Counted from the first letter of the stretch, positions 1-11,381 are shown. The stretch is DNA of 64,000 bases from Paramyrothecium sp. XJ0827 (GCA_020881915.1 JAJFPB010000007.1:3472001-3536000), one strand, 5' to 3'. The notes: a model not told the origin generated them from the letters alone. A program made the numbers and translations.

Positions 1-2541
1 CGGGAGGGGAGTAGGGCGGCTATCCGCACCTGAAATATAATCACGTTAAAATGGGACCACAGGTTTGATGCATGCTTGTGTAGGGGGTGCGATGTTCCAG
101 CATTCATACTTTTATCTACGATGGGCACGCCAGATGGTTGTGTAGTCCAACGGAGTCGGTCGAGTGGTTACGTAGACAGAGCATGGGCGGCTTGTAAGCA
201 CCAGTTGGAGTTTACAGCTTGTTCTCGACACAGCCGGGGTTGCGGGACAGCCAGACGCTTTCCAGCAACGCCCTGTCAGACGTAGGCACCTACGCGATAT
301 AGATGGATCATGCTCCGGACAAGCCCGTGGGCAGACCCGTAACAGGAAAATGTTGTGGCTGCACGACTGGCAGAAATTTCCTATCCTGGACGGACGATGT
401 TGCTGCTGGGACGCGTGGGAGGATGCGCGGGGAGGGGGGATGTGGAGGGGGGGGGGTGAGACGAAATGGTTGTGAGTTAGGCGCTTGCTGTGACGGGCGG
501 GAGGGGGGTTGCATACAACGTGTTGATGCAGAGGTGGGTCGAGTCGATGCAAGCCGTAGCATTTGCTGAGGGTACAGGTATGGTTGAATTTTGGGCGAAA
601 CAGTCCCAGATTCGGGAGAGAGTATGCGATGTCAAGGCACCTTACTGTAGTGTTCCAGGGTTGTGTGCGTTGTTCTTCATGTGATCTTACCAACATAGGG
701 CGGTTGGTCCAGGCTTGGACAGGGCCATCCAACCTACCTAGTCTAATTCGACCATCAAGAGTCACGTCAGGCATTGGCCACATTCCCAACGGCGGCAAGC
801 ACAAAACCAAGCCTCTTTTCGTCCAGCCGAGCCATGCCCATGGCAGCCAGAGCTAGAAGTGAGAACAAGTTCTCTGTGGCTCCCCCAGCAAACGCCCTGC
901 AGCTGCAGCATCCTCATGCAGCCCAACTCCCCTCCGCATGTTCCCATATCGCTTTTCACTGCAGACGCTGATGTGACAGGCGAGCCAGTGGCATGAACCC
1001 GGCTAAGCGAGACGATGCTGTCTCTCCCATGGCGCTGGGTTTTTCTCCCGGGGAGGTGGAAGGTGGAGGGCGAAACATGCATACACGCCCTGATCCGCTT
1101 CGTCGGTCCGGACGTGAGCAGAGCTGGCTAGCCGTGGCTGCTGACGTTTGCCGTGTGCGGACCGTCGCTTAGGAGGGTTGAAGAGCGTGAGGTGAGCTGA
1201 TGGGCGTTAAACGTAAGGTGAGGCCATGCCGAAGAGCGGAACCGTGCTGGCGATTAGAATTCGAACCAAGGTTCCCTGAGGTATGGACGGGCCGTTCTTC
1301 GGGAGCGCCATGGTCGGTCACTGACGCTGTCATGCCAAGGCCCAAGAGGCATGCCGAGCCACAGCCATGGGGAAGTCTGAATATGCATATTGAAAAGCAT
1401 CATTGCTTGATGTGCTCCGGAGGTTTGACACCTTCACTTCGTCACGGCTAGCAACCACACATATTGTTCGAACCACCACCACCGCCAACACCCTCTCCCC
1501 TAGGCCATCTTGGACCCTTCGCATCCGGTCGCTCCGCTTTACCTTTACCCTTTGCCCGCATTTCTGGGCCCCTCGTTCGACTCTTGGGAGGAGGGGTGAG
1601 AGGGGAGCCCTAAGGAAACAAAGTGCGCGCCGGCGCGGCTGAGAATTCTGGGCCGGGGCTGGAAAGGAGGAGGAGGAGCGAGCTAACCCGCACAAACAAG
1701 CCACTCCCGCGACCGGCGCAGACACTATTCGTTGCGCGCGCACGTACGATGTTTGCCAAAGCCTGTAGGAATCCAGCCCACTGGCATGAGGCGGGCTTCG
1801 TCGGCCAGCTCAAGCCATTCGGCCGGTAGGATCGAGCCGCCTCCCCCCGTCACCGTCACCCTTTGCGCCCTCCGAGCCAGAAGCATTTTATCCGAAAGGG
1901 AAGGGGGAAAGGGAAGGGAAGGGAAGAAAGGGAGTCAAAGAAGAGGCTTATAACTACCCTAATCAACCCACCCGGCTTAATTAGCGTTTCGATGTTGGCA
2001 TGCCCCCTCCCCGATCTGCGGTTCGCGGACCAGCTAGACGAAACCTTGAGCCGACCGGCCGTCCCAGAACAAGGGCGCGCTCTGGACCTCTTCGGGCTAC
2101 GGGGTGATGCGCCAGAGGGGTGTGGAACGAGGGCGGCGCCGGTCTCCTGCGTGAACGCGCGTGACGAGTGGGAGCGTTTGCGCTGTTGGAGGTTTTTCTG
2201 CCCTCCGTTTTTGTTCCCCTTCACGCCTTTTTCCTTCCTTGTCTTGCGAACCCCCTTTCTACCTACGGGATTGCCGGACGGAGCTTGTCGGCGGGAGACT
2301 AAAATCGTGCCCTGCGATCTTTGGACTCGTTTGCTCTTGGCAACTTTTCCTGTGGAACGGGGGAGCAAAAGCCTGGGCGGTGCCTCTCTTTTCTCCCATG
2401 CTCGGTATATCAAGACGAACGTAGGCCTACTGCCCTACATCAGTGGCGCGACACTCCCCCAGGGGGAGGTTACGATCTAGCGCTCGCGCCGCACACACGC
2501 ACACAACTACATCTTCAGCTATTCTTTTTCTTTGGCATTAC
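1..2541. other. Intergenic / upstream region
   Basis: I recognise no gene here. The open frames on both strands (for instance 112-810 minus, 1863-2480 plus) overlap one another, are rich in Arg, Pro, Ser and Cys, and resemble no family I know. The last few hundred bases are probably promoter and leader of the membrane-protein gene starting at 2542, including a CA-rich stretch just before it. G-runs lie around 430-460 and a long purine tract at 1894-1934. Confidence 0.5.
1894..1934. repeat. Polypurine tract (41 nt)
   Basis: An uninterrupted purine run built from GGGAA-type units, about 600 bases upstream of the gene at 2542. Such pyrimidine/purine-biased tracts are common in fungal promoters and can adopt unusual structure; no specific function can be assigned. 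Confidence 0.7.
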
Positions 2542-3087
2542 ATGGTCGCCATCGACGAGCTTATTCAGCCGCCGAGCCTGCCTCTGGACAGCATGGTCGT
2601 GACCATTAGCGGCACGGCGGCGGCGCCCTCATCCACAGCAGGGACGACGACGACGACGACGACGACGGGGCGGGCGGACGAGCCCTGGGCGACGCCGCCG
2701 CACCACCACGGGGGCAACCAAGGGGGCTTCATCGCCGCGGGGCCGACCGAGACGCTGAACCCGTCGGCGAACCGGTTCCTGGCCATGATGAGCAACGGCA
2801 CGGACGCGGAGCGGGTGCTGCGCGGCTTCCTGTTCGGCGTGGTCGTGGGGCTGGCCATTGCCATCTTCGCCTGCTGCTGGCTGCCGTGCTTCCGGCGCGC
2901 GCGGCACCTCGAGCGGCAGCAGCTGGGGCTGGGCGGACGCATCGAGGCCCAGACACAGGGTCAAAGCCAGAGCCAGGGCCAGAGCCAGAGCCAAACTCAA
3001 GAGGCCGCCGCGGCGGGGCTGAGGGGGGAGCGGCGCCCGCTGAGGGAGGGGGAGCAAGGGAGGACGGATGGACGGGCGGGCGGGTGA
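2542..3087 (+). CDS. Small single-pass membrane protein, unknown function
   Basis: Predicted protein of 181 residues in one exon. The ATG at 2542 is the first plausible start after the CA-rich leader; an in-frame ATG at 2593 is an alternative. The N-terminal part is low in charge, with a run of eight threonines from an ACG repeat (about residues 35-42). One hydrophobic segment at about residues 95-114 is followed by CCWLPCF and a basic stretch, so the protein probably has one membrane span with cytosolic cysteines that could be acylated. The tail has a Gln-Ser repeat (GQSQSQ type) and is rich in Arg, Gly and Glu, so it is probably disordered. No signal peptide is evident. I do not recognise the family; reading-frame quality and GC-rich codon use support a real gene. 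Confidence 0.6.
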   Translation: MVAIDELIQPPSLPLDSMVVTISGTAAAPSSTAGTTTTTTTTGRADEPWATPPHHHGGNQGGFIAAGPTETLNPSANRFLAMMSNGTDAERVLRGFLFGVVVGLAIAIFACCWLPCFRRARHLERQQLGLGGRIEAQTQGQSQSQGQSQSQTQEAAAAGLRGERRPLREGEQGRTDGRAGG

Positions 3088-5057
3088 CCAATTCCTCCTG
3101 GAGGGGAGGTGGCGGATTCAATGTCTCGGAAGAAAGAAAGACTATAAAACCAGAAACCGGAAAGGGACCTTTGTGTTTGGTGTTTGGGAGTTTCTGCACA
3201 GGTTTTAAAAAGGGGGAGGTTGGGTGTGTTTGGGGATCTTGAACGGAGTCTGGAATGGTCAGCATCTGAATTTGCGGATGACGGAACGCGAGGAGGAGCC
3301 TCGCCGGGAGCTAGACGGAGGCCTCGTGTTACAATACGTCAACGATGAATGAGAGACGCCGAAGTAAGAATGTCTCACATGGGACCGGGGATTGTCAGGG
3401 TTATAATGAAACGATACGCCCCATCGGATATTCACTTGAGAATCCCTCTTGAACTTTATATGTATGACTGACATTGGCGGTAGGGAATATTTGGTCATGG
3501 TGTGTAAGATGCCGTGACGGCTACTTCTTGCTGTGTGGCTCGTGGAAACCGTGGAGGTTCATGGATGGTTTGACGTAACTGGCGTAGAAGCCGGTAATTG
3601 CCAGATGACGGGCATGAGCAGAATAGACAAAATGTTGATATGCAGGAAATTAATGGCGTTTATGACGTGAAGTTGCATGCTGTTACGAGAGCCTGATGTT
3701 GGCACTCCTATACGGTTCGCCCTCTCATCTTCCAAAACCCATGTTCAGAAACAAGACAGGATTCAGTAGCAGCTGTAGCTCAATTTGAGGAGCTTCGAAA
3801 AGCATATATCGAGGTCCCGCATTGAACGCTAGTTAGACTGAAAGTGCCGGTAATAGGGGCGGCATGGATGTTGACTTCGGAGGACCCTGCAGCAAATTAC
3901 CGGCGATGTGGGGCCGCGACCGGACCCGCTGAGCCGCACCACGTCGCTCACAAGATCCACATCTTCTTGTTAGCTCTCTGCTCGCATATCGTAGCTTGGA
4001 CGATTTTCTGAGAGACGATTTGCTCCTGTAGCAGATACGGGGGTATGCTCATGGCACAGACCATCTTCTGGCCTGAGTATTTGGCTGTCGTGGCTTGGGC
4101 TCGTCATTAAGTTGGGCTGACGCGGCGAACATTATTGTTCAAGCATGCAGCGATCAGTTTATGAACGTAGGCTTCCAGTAGAAGGATCAATGCCGCTCGG
4201 CAGTATCTGCCGCGATGTTTCGCCTTGCGATGCCCCTTGGAAATTAGCTTGATGCTTATTCGAAATAAGGGATCATAGCAACGGGCTATGCAGTGCAACG
4301 GCCAAAACGTCTGTCTACAGAGAAGTCAATTCAAACCATGTGGTCAACGGAGGCTTATGCATAGATCGACGAACCAATGCTACCAAAAGGGAAACCTAGA
4401 GTTTGATGCAAGATCTGATCTTTTTATTTTTAGCAAGCAACGGGTAGCTTAGTCCAATCCAGCAAATTGCTTGCACCCGAAATGCCGAAAAGCGAGCAGG
4501 CCAATCGCCGTGGTGTGCAACGGGCGGGATTGGGGCTTGGAGCTGGAGCTGGATGAAGCGCGGGGCGCAGCAAACGTGGGGCGGCATGACGTTCGCGCTT
4601 CCGTCAGCCATCAGTCGGGCTTTTTCGCTGGATGCTCCTCCCTTCCCTTTCGCTTCTCTCTGGCACACACCCTTGCTCGCGAGGATCCGACCGGCCGGTA
4701 CTTTATAGACCTTTCGACGTGCTCCGTTCTCTTGCTTCTTGACCAGCCAGCAGTAGTTGTTTATTTCGCTTTCCCCCAAGGAATTCCATTCATTCACCCA
4801 GCGGACGGCATCGAAAAGCTGCGGGAAACGCGCGTTTCGGCGGACCAACGACCGGGTTTCAACCTAGTCAGAGCTTTTGCAGCCCGCCCTCCACCAACGG
4901 CTGACGGCACTAGGCTGCTGCGAAACGGGTGCGAAGCTGACACCTGCTTCTGCCGTTCTTTTTACCATCGTCCGCTGCTACTCCGTTCATAAATAAAGAT
5001 ACCGCGACCGAAACCTGCCTGCCCGGAGCATCACCCGCTCCGACACACGCTCCCACC
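3088..5057. other. Intergenic region with probable leader of the next gene
   Basis: No gene recognised. About 3100-4400 carries only short unrelated open frames. From roughly 4690 on, a TATA-like TTTATAG and an AT-rich ATAAATAAAG close to the next start (about 4990) suggest the promoter and 5' leader of the gene at 5058. Confidence 0.5.
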
Positions 5058-6590
5058 ATGCTCGACGAGAACCTCCCCACCTACAGCTTCCGGCAGTCGT
5101 CCGAGAACCCCCTACACACGATCCTCTACTTCACCCACAATGGCTCGAACCCCTCCGCCGAGTACCTGCTCAAGCGCCCAGCGCCGTCCGCCTCGCAGAA
5201 CCAGTACGCCCTGGGCCTCATGGACGCCCAGTACACGTCCGTCGTCTACGGCGAGGTCCTGCTGAAGCCCGAGTGGGCGCAGCCCACGCTGTCCGCCGCC
5301 GAGGTCCGCGCCCAGAACGGCAACGCGCCGCCCGTCCCCGTCATGCCCGAGGCCTTTGCCGTCTCGCTGTACAACCCGGACCAGGCCGTCGCCGTCAAGC
5401 GCAACCAGGGCAGCTGGAAGTCCGACTCGTGGGAGTTTGAGATCCCCGAGCAGACCTTCAAGCAGCCCAGCGCGAGCCACGTCGACCGCGACTCGGAGGA
5501 GCTGCAGTCCCCGGACCTGGTGCCCAAGGTCATGTTCCGCTGGAAGCGGGACGGCCGCCTCAGCAGGGACATGACGTGCTACCTGTGCGGCCGCAGCGTC
5601 AACGGCAAGAAGAACAAGGAGCCCGACATCACGGTCGCCCTGTTCCGCGGCAGCAAGAACGACAGCAGCATCACCATCTACGAGCCGAACATGGCGCGTG
5701 TCGACGTGGAGGATCGCAAGGGCCTCGAGGTTGTCTTCCTGCTGAGCGCCGAGGTCATCCGAGACCTATACCTCAACCCCAAGCAAGACCCTTTTAACAT
5801 AGCTGGCGGGGCGTCCGCGGCCGGAGCGAGGCCCTCGAGCAGAGGCAGGCGCAGGACCAACTCGAGACCAGGCGGGTCGCCAACCGGCGTACCAGCCATG
5901 TCCGGTGCGTTGAACCCTGCCAACCCCCCGTCTCCACCTAGGATGTCGCCGACGGGCGGACCATCCGGCAGGCGAGACGGTCGCGCGCAGGCCGATATCG
6001 ACGCCGAGACTAGGAGGCTGCAGGCGATGGTGGCCGAGGAGGAGCGGCAGGCCCGCGAGCGCAGGGACCAGGAGGAGCAGCAGCGCATCAAGCAGATGCT
6101 GGAGCAGGAGGAGCAAGAGTCGCGGCGGAGACGGGAGGCCGAGATCGAGGCGGAGACGGAGCGGCTCCGGAGGGAGTACGGAATGCAGCAGCAACCAACG
6201 CCCCCGGCGGCGGCTGGCAGCACGTCGCCTGCTCTACCTCCGCGCCCAGCGCAGGGTGGAGGCTGGTTCGGGCCCCCCTCGGGACCGGCGCCGCCTCAGC
6301 AACCTCCCCGGCCGGTCAGCATGAGCTCCGCGCAGCTGGAAAACTGGCACCACAACTCCCAGCCACCGACGCACGCTCAGCAACCACAACAGCAGCAGCA
6401 GCAGCAGAACGGTGGCGGCGCTAGCAGCGGACGCAAGAAGCTGGGCAAGCTATTTCAGGGCCCGTACGCAGGGCCGGCTGGCGCGAGCGTCAGCGGCTTC
6501 TTCGGCGGCGGCGGCGGCAGCAGCAGCAACAACAGGGCTGAGGAGGAGAGGCGCAAGAAGGTGCAGAAGAAGCGCAGCGTGCATTTCTAA
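5058..6590 (+). CDS. Conserved fungal protein with coiled coil and basic tail, unknown function
   Basis: Single exon, 510 residues, starting at an ATG in good context (CACCATG). Three parts can be seen. Residues 1 to about 250 look like a folded domain, with many alternating hydrophobic residues and a central CYLCGRS motif. Residues about 250-310 are Pro/Gly/Ser-rich linker. Residues about 315-375 are a long Glu/Arg/Gln-rich helix typical of a coiled coil. The rest is low complexity: Pro-rich, a CAG-coded glutamine run, Gly/Ser, and a strongly basic end (KKVQKKRSVHF). No signal peptide or membrane span is seen, so it is probably intracellular. The start sequence MLDENLPTYSFRQ seems familiar from filamentous ascomycete proteomes, but I know no assigned function. 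It could be a scaffold or adaptor; that is inference only. Confidence 0.8.
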   Translation: MLDENLPTYSFRQSSENPLHTILYFTHNGSNPSAEYLLKRPAPSASQNQYALGLMDAQYTSVVYGEVLLKPEWAQPTLSAAEVRAQNGNAPPVPVMPEAFAVSLYNPDQAVAVKRNQGSWKSDSWEFEIPEQTFKQPSASHVDRDSEELQSPDLVPKVMFRWKRDGRLSRDMTCYLCGRSVNGKKNKEPDITVALFRGSKNDSSITIYEPNMARVDVEDRKGLEVVFLLSAEVIRDLYLNPKQDPFNIAGGASAAGARPSSRGRRRTNSRPGGSPTGVPAMSGALNPANPPSPPRMSPTGGPSGRRDGRAQADIDAETRRLQAMVAEEERQARERRDQEEQQRIKQMLEQEEQESRRRREAEIEAETERLRREYGMQQQPTPPAAAGSTSPALPPRPAQGGGWFGPPSGPAPPQQPPRPVSMSSAQLENWHHNSQPPTHAQQPQQQQQQQNGGGASSGRKKLGKLFQGPYAGPAGASVSGFFGGGGGSSSNNRAEEERRKKVQKKRSVHF

Positions 6591-8027
6591 GCGCGTAGGA
6601 TACCTGAGGTTAGGGTATAGGGCTGGTGAGCGTAACGACTTTACGACATTGTATGAAAGGGCTTGGCTGAGGCGGGTTTGGGAAGGGTCACGAGGATATA
6701 CCACGCATAGCCTGGAGGGTCTCAGCAGAAAGTCATTGGCGGGACGCATTTTGTAACGATTTCTTCAGCTTAGCCTATTGAACTGTTTGCATATCTGGGA
6801 TTGAGTTGCCATGCCATACGGTATCGGAGGGTCCAGTATGGGGGACCCGGCCTAGTGTTTTGATAAGTGACCAACGCGGAACCCATTCCCTTTTCTCCAA
6901 CTCGCCCTTTACTATTATCCTCGCCAGACTGTCTAGCTGTGCGTAAAGTGATCTCCTTCGTGATGGTCGAAGCCGGCGTGTCAATCGAAGCGGTATTTGC
7001 CAACGCGGGTGTGAATGTTCGCTGACGAGTTGCCAGGACACTGTGGAGACTTGGGGGCGGCGCGCGGACAGCAACCCGTATCAACGTGTGGTGTTAGGCG
7101 AGGACAACGAGGTGCTCGCTCGTGTGGTTACGTTGGTCGTTGCGGCGTTCGTACAGGCTCGTCTCTGAACCTCGGCCCAGTCGCCGAGGTAGATGGTCGA
7201 ACGTGCGGACGTGCGAGTCCTTTGCCGGCTTCTGTGCCGGACTCGCACGTAGGTGAGATCGCCAGCAAACATGGTATGGGTAGGGGATGCTGGTTGGAGG
7301 AGTTGAGCAGGTGGTAGCATGGTCCTTTGTTTCCATGGAAGCACCGGCCACCATGAGGCCGCCTCGTCTATGTCGAACCATGTCTCCACACAGGTCATAG
7401 GTTGAAGGACTATACTTTGAATAGAAAAAGTATACTGTATCACAAGAGCGCATTGGTCAGTGGGATGATTTCCAGTCTGGTGGTAGTTGGGCATCCCTCC
7501 TCATACACGTATCATCGCCACTTGTGGCTTTCTGCCAACAGGCTTGCCTACTTTAAAGCTAGCAACCATACAATGAGGATAAAATCTTGCAAATGTCGAG
7601 CCTCGAGAACACATTTGAGTTATGAGTAGGCTTGTTAACCACATATCGGCCATGTTTCCGTTGGTAGGTGGCCGACGATGCCGATAGAAGTCTCAAGTGA
7701 CGAGAATATCTAAGTATCCAATGAAACCCAGCTAACCCGGAATGAGGAGCAGCACATACGAAGTGTTCAAGAAGAAGTATGACATGTCTTTGACTTAGGA
7801 AAGAAAATTCCACAAAGGAATACAGAGTTACGAGTACAGGTTTCAAGATGGTGACTGTGCCTTACTCAAGACCTACGGTTTCGGTAGTTTAGCTCGGACA
7901 GTGCTAGGCAGGCATACCAAAAAGGAAGAATTTAGAAAATTTCTACCCGTAGGGAGAACGGGAAAGCAAGAAGAGATACATGAAGGGGGTGGGGGGAAAA
8001 GAAGCCAAAGACGGGGCAAAAAAATGC
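6591..8027. other. Intergenic region
   Basis: This stretch holds the 3' region of the preceding gene and about 1.4 kb with no recognisable gene. Short open frames at 7081-7494 (minus) and 7559-7846 (minus) look like chance frames. Confidence 0.5.
8018..8024 (-). terminator. Pol III terminator of tRNA-Leu
   Basis: A run of seven T on the minus strand begins three bases after the tRNA discriminator base, the usual RNA polymerase III stop signal. Confidence 0.8.
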
Positions 8028-8165
8028 TGACAACTATGTGATTCGAACACATGAGGATTTCTCCAGAGCAATATACCCTACTGTTTTACCAGCAGGAAAG
8101 GCGCATTGCGTTAGACGACTAACGCTACCTTGACTGCACCGCCTTAACCACTCGGCCAAGTTGCC
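8028..8165 (-). tRNA. tRNA-Leu(CAA), intron-containing
   Basis: On the minus strand the acceptor arm GGCAACT pairs with AGTTGTC (one G-U pair) followed by discriminator A. The D-arm/A-box is TGGCCGAGTGGTTAAGG. The T-arm is ATGTG-TTCGAAT-CACAT. The anticodon loop reads GTCAAGG with U33 and anticodon CAA, so leucine. The gene is 138 bases long, so an intron directly after position 37 is required, as is usual for eukaryotic tRNA-Leu(CAA). I favour an intron of roughly 58 bases, with the 3' anticodon stem at TGCTC and a short variable arm (GGA-GAAA-TCC). A shorter intron ending before TGCGC pairs the anticodon stem fully but leaves an implausibly long variable arm. Confidence 0.92.
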
Positions 8166-9090
8166 GCTGATTGATGGAAAATTTCGTTCTTATTGTCGTA
8201 TATACAGTATGCAAAGAATCGGAGTTGCGTGGTGCTAGGTGGAGGGCTTTCGCCAACACCATTCGACTCTCCCATCTTCATAACCAGATGAAAAGAGTAA
8301 TTTCAAAACATGCCGATGTCCCCTACAACTGACTACAAATGACCAATCTTTGCGAGCATGTTAGCTGTGCTCAAGCACCTCGTGGTTGTATCTCGTAAGA
8401 CTCCGCCCCCACCGCCAGAGCAATAGGAGATATACAGTCGTCATGTATAAAGCTTCTTCATCGTCATCCTTGCCACGCGTAGCTCGGACAATAGTTGCTT
8501 TTGGCCGGTCTTCCACAGGTCTGCACTGCTCGAACAGCCTGGAAAATTGTGAGTCACAGGAATGTCCCGTGAAAAAAAGTCCTTAGTTCAGGCTTTGATA
8601 CTTGCTTTAGACTGGCCCTGGTGCTTACCAAGTTCCAATGGTGGCCTTTCGTCGAAGGCCTGCTTGTATTGCCTTATGAAATGTGAGGCACGGGCTGCGG
8701 TTTCGTGCTCAAAGAGAGCCGTCCATCTACCTATCGACTTTGACAGTCTCTTGGCCTGCTCACCATAATGAATCACCCAAAAGACAGTTCCTTGGGAGCA
8801 GTAAACAGAGTCTAAGCATTCGATGCCAGTAATCATCGAGAGAGTAAACGCGACGTTTTTTTGAGAATGTCGGTACTGGCCTGGGTAGGATTTGCGACGG
8901 ATATAAATCGAGATTTCAACGATGTTGACTAAGAACATCTAAACAAGAACGGAGACGAATCGAGGTGGAGGACGTGTGAGAGGAAGGTGAGTAGAGTATC
9001 TTTGTTTTTATTCAATTTTTCTTTATTTCTAGGAGGAGTCGTTACGAGCACACTTGCGACGCTCAGTCTTGTCGCGACGCAAACATGCAG
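8166..9090. other. Intergenic region with one unassigned open frame
   Basis: A minus-strand frame from an ATG at 8938 to 8588 encodes 116 residues with a fairly natural amino-acid mix, but I recognise no family. Otherwise the stretch holds tRNA upstream sequence and the 3' flank of GPI12. Confidence 0.4.
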
Positions 9091-10109
9091 TCACTTGTCC
9101 CCCTCGACCTTCTCCAGCCGCAGGTCGTTGATGAGCATGTACCGACTGAACCCGAGCCACAGGTATCGGAACCACACCATCTGGCTCTTGTGCGCCTCCG
9201 TCATGGCCTTCCACGCCGTGCGCAGGCCGGCCCCCTCGCCCGTCAGCTGGTTCATGAAGACGAGCCCCGCGGGGTGGGCGTCGTCGGCCCCGCCGATGCC
9301 CCACGACGAGGCCAGCGTGGCGACCACGTCGGCGACGGAGGTGTACTTGCGGGCCAGGCCCACGGAGCCGAGGGTGTAGAGGTCGACCGGGCTGGGGAAG
9401 GTCGGGGTGTCGCGACCGAGGGCGGCGACGAAGGCGCGGGCGCCGTGATATAGGGAGATGTGATTCGGGTGAGAGGAGACGCCGTGGGCGTCGAAGGTGA
9501 CGAGGATGTCGATGTTAGCGGTGGGTGGCGTGGAGTCGTCGGAGCGGCGGCGGCCGAGCTGGGGAGCGAAGGCGCTGGAGAGGAGGTTCGAGATCTTGGT
9601 CTCGTCCCAGGTGGTGGTCATGGAGTCGGGGAAGTCCTGGCTGTTGTTGGTAGGGGAAGTTAGCAATGGCCGGTGCTTGAGTAAAGATTGTAGGGGAGCG
9701 TACGGGTTGTCCACGACAAATACGTCGTCTTCGTCTCTAAGTCCCAATGACATGCCACTCTTGACGAGCTCCTTTTTGCGGGTTTCTCCCAGGCCGTCCG
9801 CATCTCCTAGATCAGGGGACCACTATTAGCTTCAACTCGTTCTCGACGAGGGGTCCGGAGATGTCAATGGGCGACTGGCATACCCGTGCTCAAGCATAGA
9901 ATCTTGACGTGATTCCCGGTGTCGGGTCGGGTCAGGGCCAGGACGGTGGGCGCGAAGAACATGGCCTCGTCGTCCGGGTGGGCAATGAGCAGGCAGATGC
10001 GCTTATTGCGCAGCTTAGGGAAGCTCGACTGGACGACGCCGGTGGCGTAGATGTACAGGGCCGGCATCACGACCGCTAGGACGGCCATGATGCCCAGGGC
10101 GGCGTTCAT
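9091..10109 (-). CDS. GPI12: N-acetylglucosaminyl-phosphatidylinositol de-N-acetylase
   Basis: PIG-L/GPI12 removes the acetyl group from GlcNAc-PI, the second step of GPI-anchor synthesis, on the cytosolic face of the ER. There are two exons, 10109-9884 and 9806-9091 (intron 77 bases, GTATGC..CTAG), giving 313 residues. An N-terminal membrane segment (about residues 7-25) is followed by the hallmark AHPDDE motif (about 43-48, metal and catalytic Asp). The spliced junction gives [14 protein letters not shown], the second conserved block. [12 protein letters not shown] motif at about residue 181 supplies further metal-binding histidines. Between these lies a Ser/Thr-rich insertion of some 40 residues ([11 protein letters not shown] area) that is longer than in compact homologues. 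The gene is divergent from the DUF7719-like gene at 11382. Family assignment is secure. Confidence 0.95.
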
Positions 10110-11381
10110 GGTGGGGGATTGCGCTTGGAGGCGAGCTGGAGGGTTTTGGTCAAGCTACGGTTCGCCCTAGCAGGACGACCGACTGGAATTCAATGGACGA
10201 AGTCCTGAAAAGACAAGGCTCGAGTAAGGAGCTGTACCGGTAACCACACGGGTGCTCGAAGACGAGGAGCAGGAGCCGGACGGGATTGCTGCAGATGTGG
10301 AGTTGTTAAAGGACGGGAGCTGCAGTAGCTGCTCCAGACGGGCCAATTCAATGACACGCTTTCCCTCTGGGGCGGTCTCGCGTGACTCCACGATCTTGCA
10401 GCAGGGCGAGCTAAGACCCAATTGGAGACGGCAGAGGAGGAGCAGAAAGAAGAAAGAAAAAGGACGAGCCGCAGGGCACAGAAAAATGGTATGGCTGGTA
10501 GGGATGGAGTCTCTGTCTGGTGTTTGGAGGAGAGGCTGGCCTCTTTTCCCGTCGCAAATGCCACCTTGCGATTTCCCCAATGCCGCGCCGCCGCCGCCGC
10601 CCCGGAAGCAAGCGTGGGCTGGTTACGGTCGGTAGGTACCTTGTGCTATCGGACCCCTGGCCTGGGGGCCCCTGGTTCCTGGCTGCTGGTGCTGGTCCCG
10701 GTCCCGGTCCCAGACATGGCTGCGTGCCGTCGTGGATGGTAATTTGCCTGCCCAGGAGCGCGTGTGACCTCGAGCTGGGGATGGGATGGCAGAACCCGTT
10801 TTGATCATCCAATGCCTGCGTCGGTCAGGTGGTCCCAATTGCCCTTTTCGGGGGAGGGGACCCAGCGCGCCAGAAGCTTTTTTGGCTTTAGCAGCCGCAA
10901 GGTGACGCCCCTAAAATGGACCGCCGTTGGGGGGTGATCTTGAAGCTTTGCTCTATCAGGGCAGCAACTTAGGTAGTTACCAGAGCTAAATACTGTGTCT
11001 TGACTTTTTACTGCTTCCATCAAGCTACCTTACCTTGCCTCTCGAAGCTTTGGCTAGGGACTTCTTCACAATAGCCCTTGAAGGTCCCTGTCGGTAGTCC
11101 CCTGCAGGCGCTGATTGGCTTGGCTGCGTGTTATCAGCAGCATCCAGAGAAGCCTGGGCCACTCCCCAAGCTCGCGTCAATTGGCCCGAGCTCCCAATCA
11201 GAACCGCGTGCCTGGGAGCTGCCAACGACCTCTGTCCAAACCCCCCGGCCCAAAAAATTCAAGTTCCTGCTGCTCAACCAACAAACGAACCTCCTCCAAC
11301 CCAGGAGCGTCCTTCTCTTCCACGCAAGACCGCTCTCCCGAACCCGCTCGCCGGACACCAACCCACAAAACAAAACAAAAC
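10110..11381. other. Divergent intergenic region (GPI12 / DUF7719-like)
   Basis: About 1.27 kb shared by two outward-facing promoters. The overlapping minus-strand frames at 10167-10580 and 10411-10812 are mutually exclusive, Ser/Pro/Arg-rich and not convincing. An A/C-rich stretch directly before 11382 is typical of a fungal leader. Confidence 0.5.

Noticed and set aside
112..810. 232-codon minus-strand frame at the left end
   Set aside because: Pro/Arg/Cys/His-rich with no domain, signal or family pattern; overlaps several equally long frames on the other strand.
1200..1300. Possible second tRNA suggested by a GGTTCGAAT-like T-loop on the minus strand
   Set aside because: The bases flanking the loop do not pair and no acceptor or D-arm is present.
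1863..2480. 205-codon plus frame and its 185-codon antisense partner
   Set aside because: Long frames on both strands at the same place, caused by GC-rich sequence; neither resembles a protein family, and the location fits a promoter.
2629..3265. Minus-strand frames across the first membrane-protein gene
   Set aside because: Arg/Pro/Ala-rich shadows of the plus-strand gene and its repeats.
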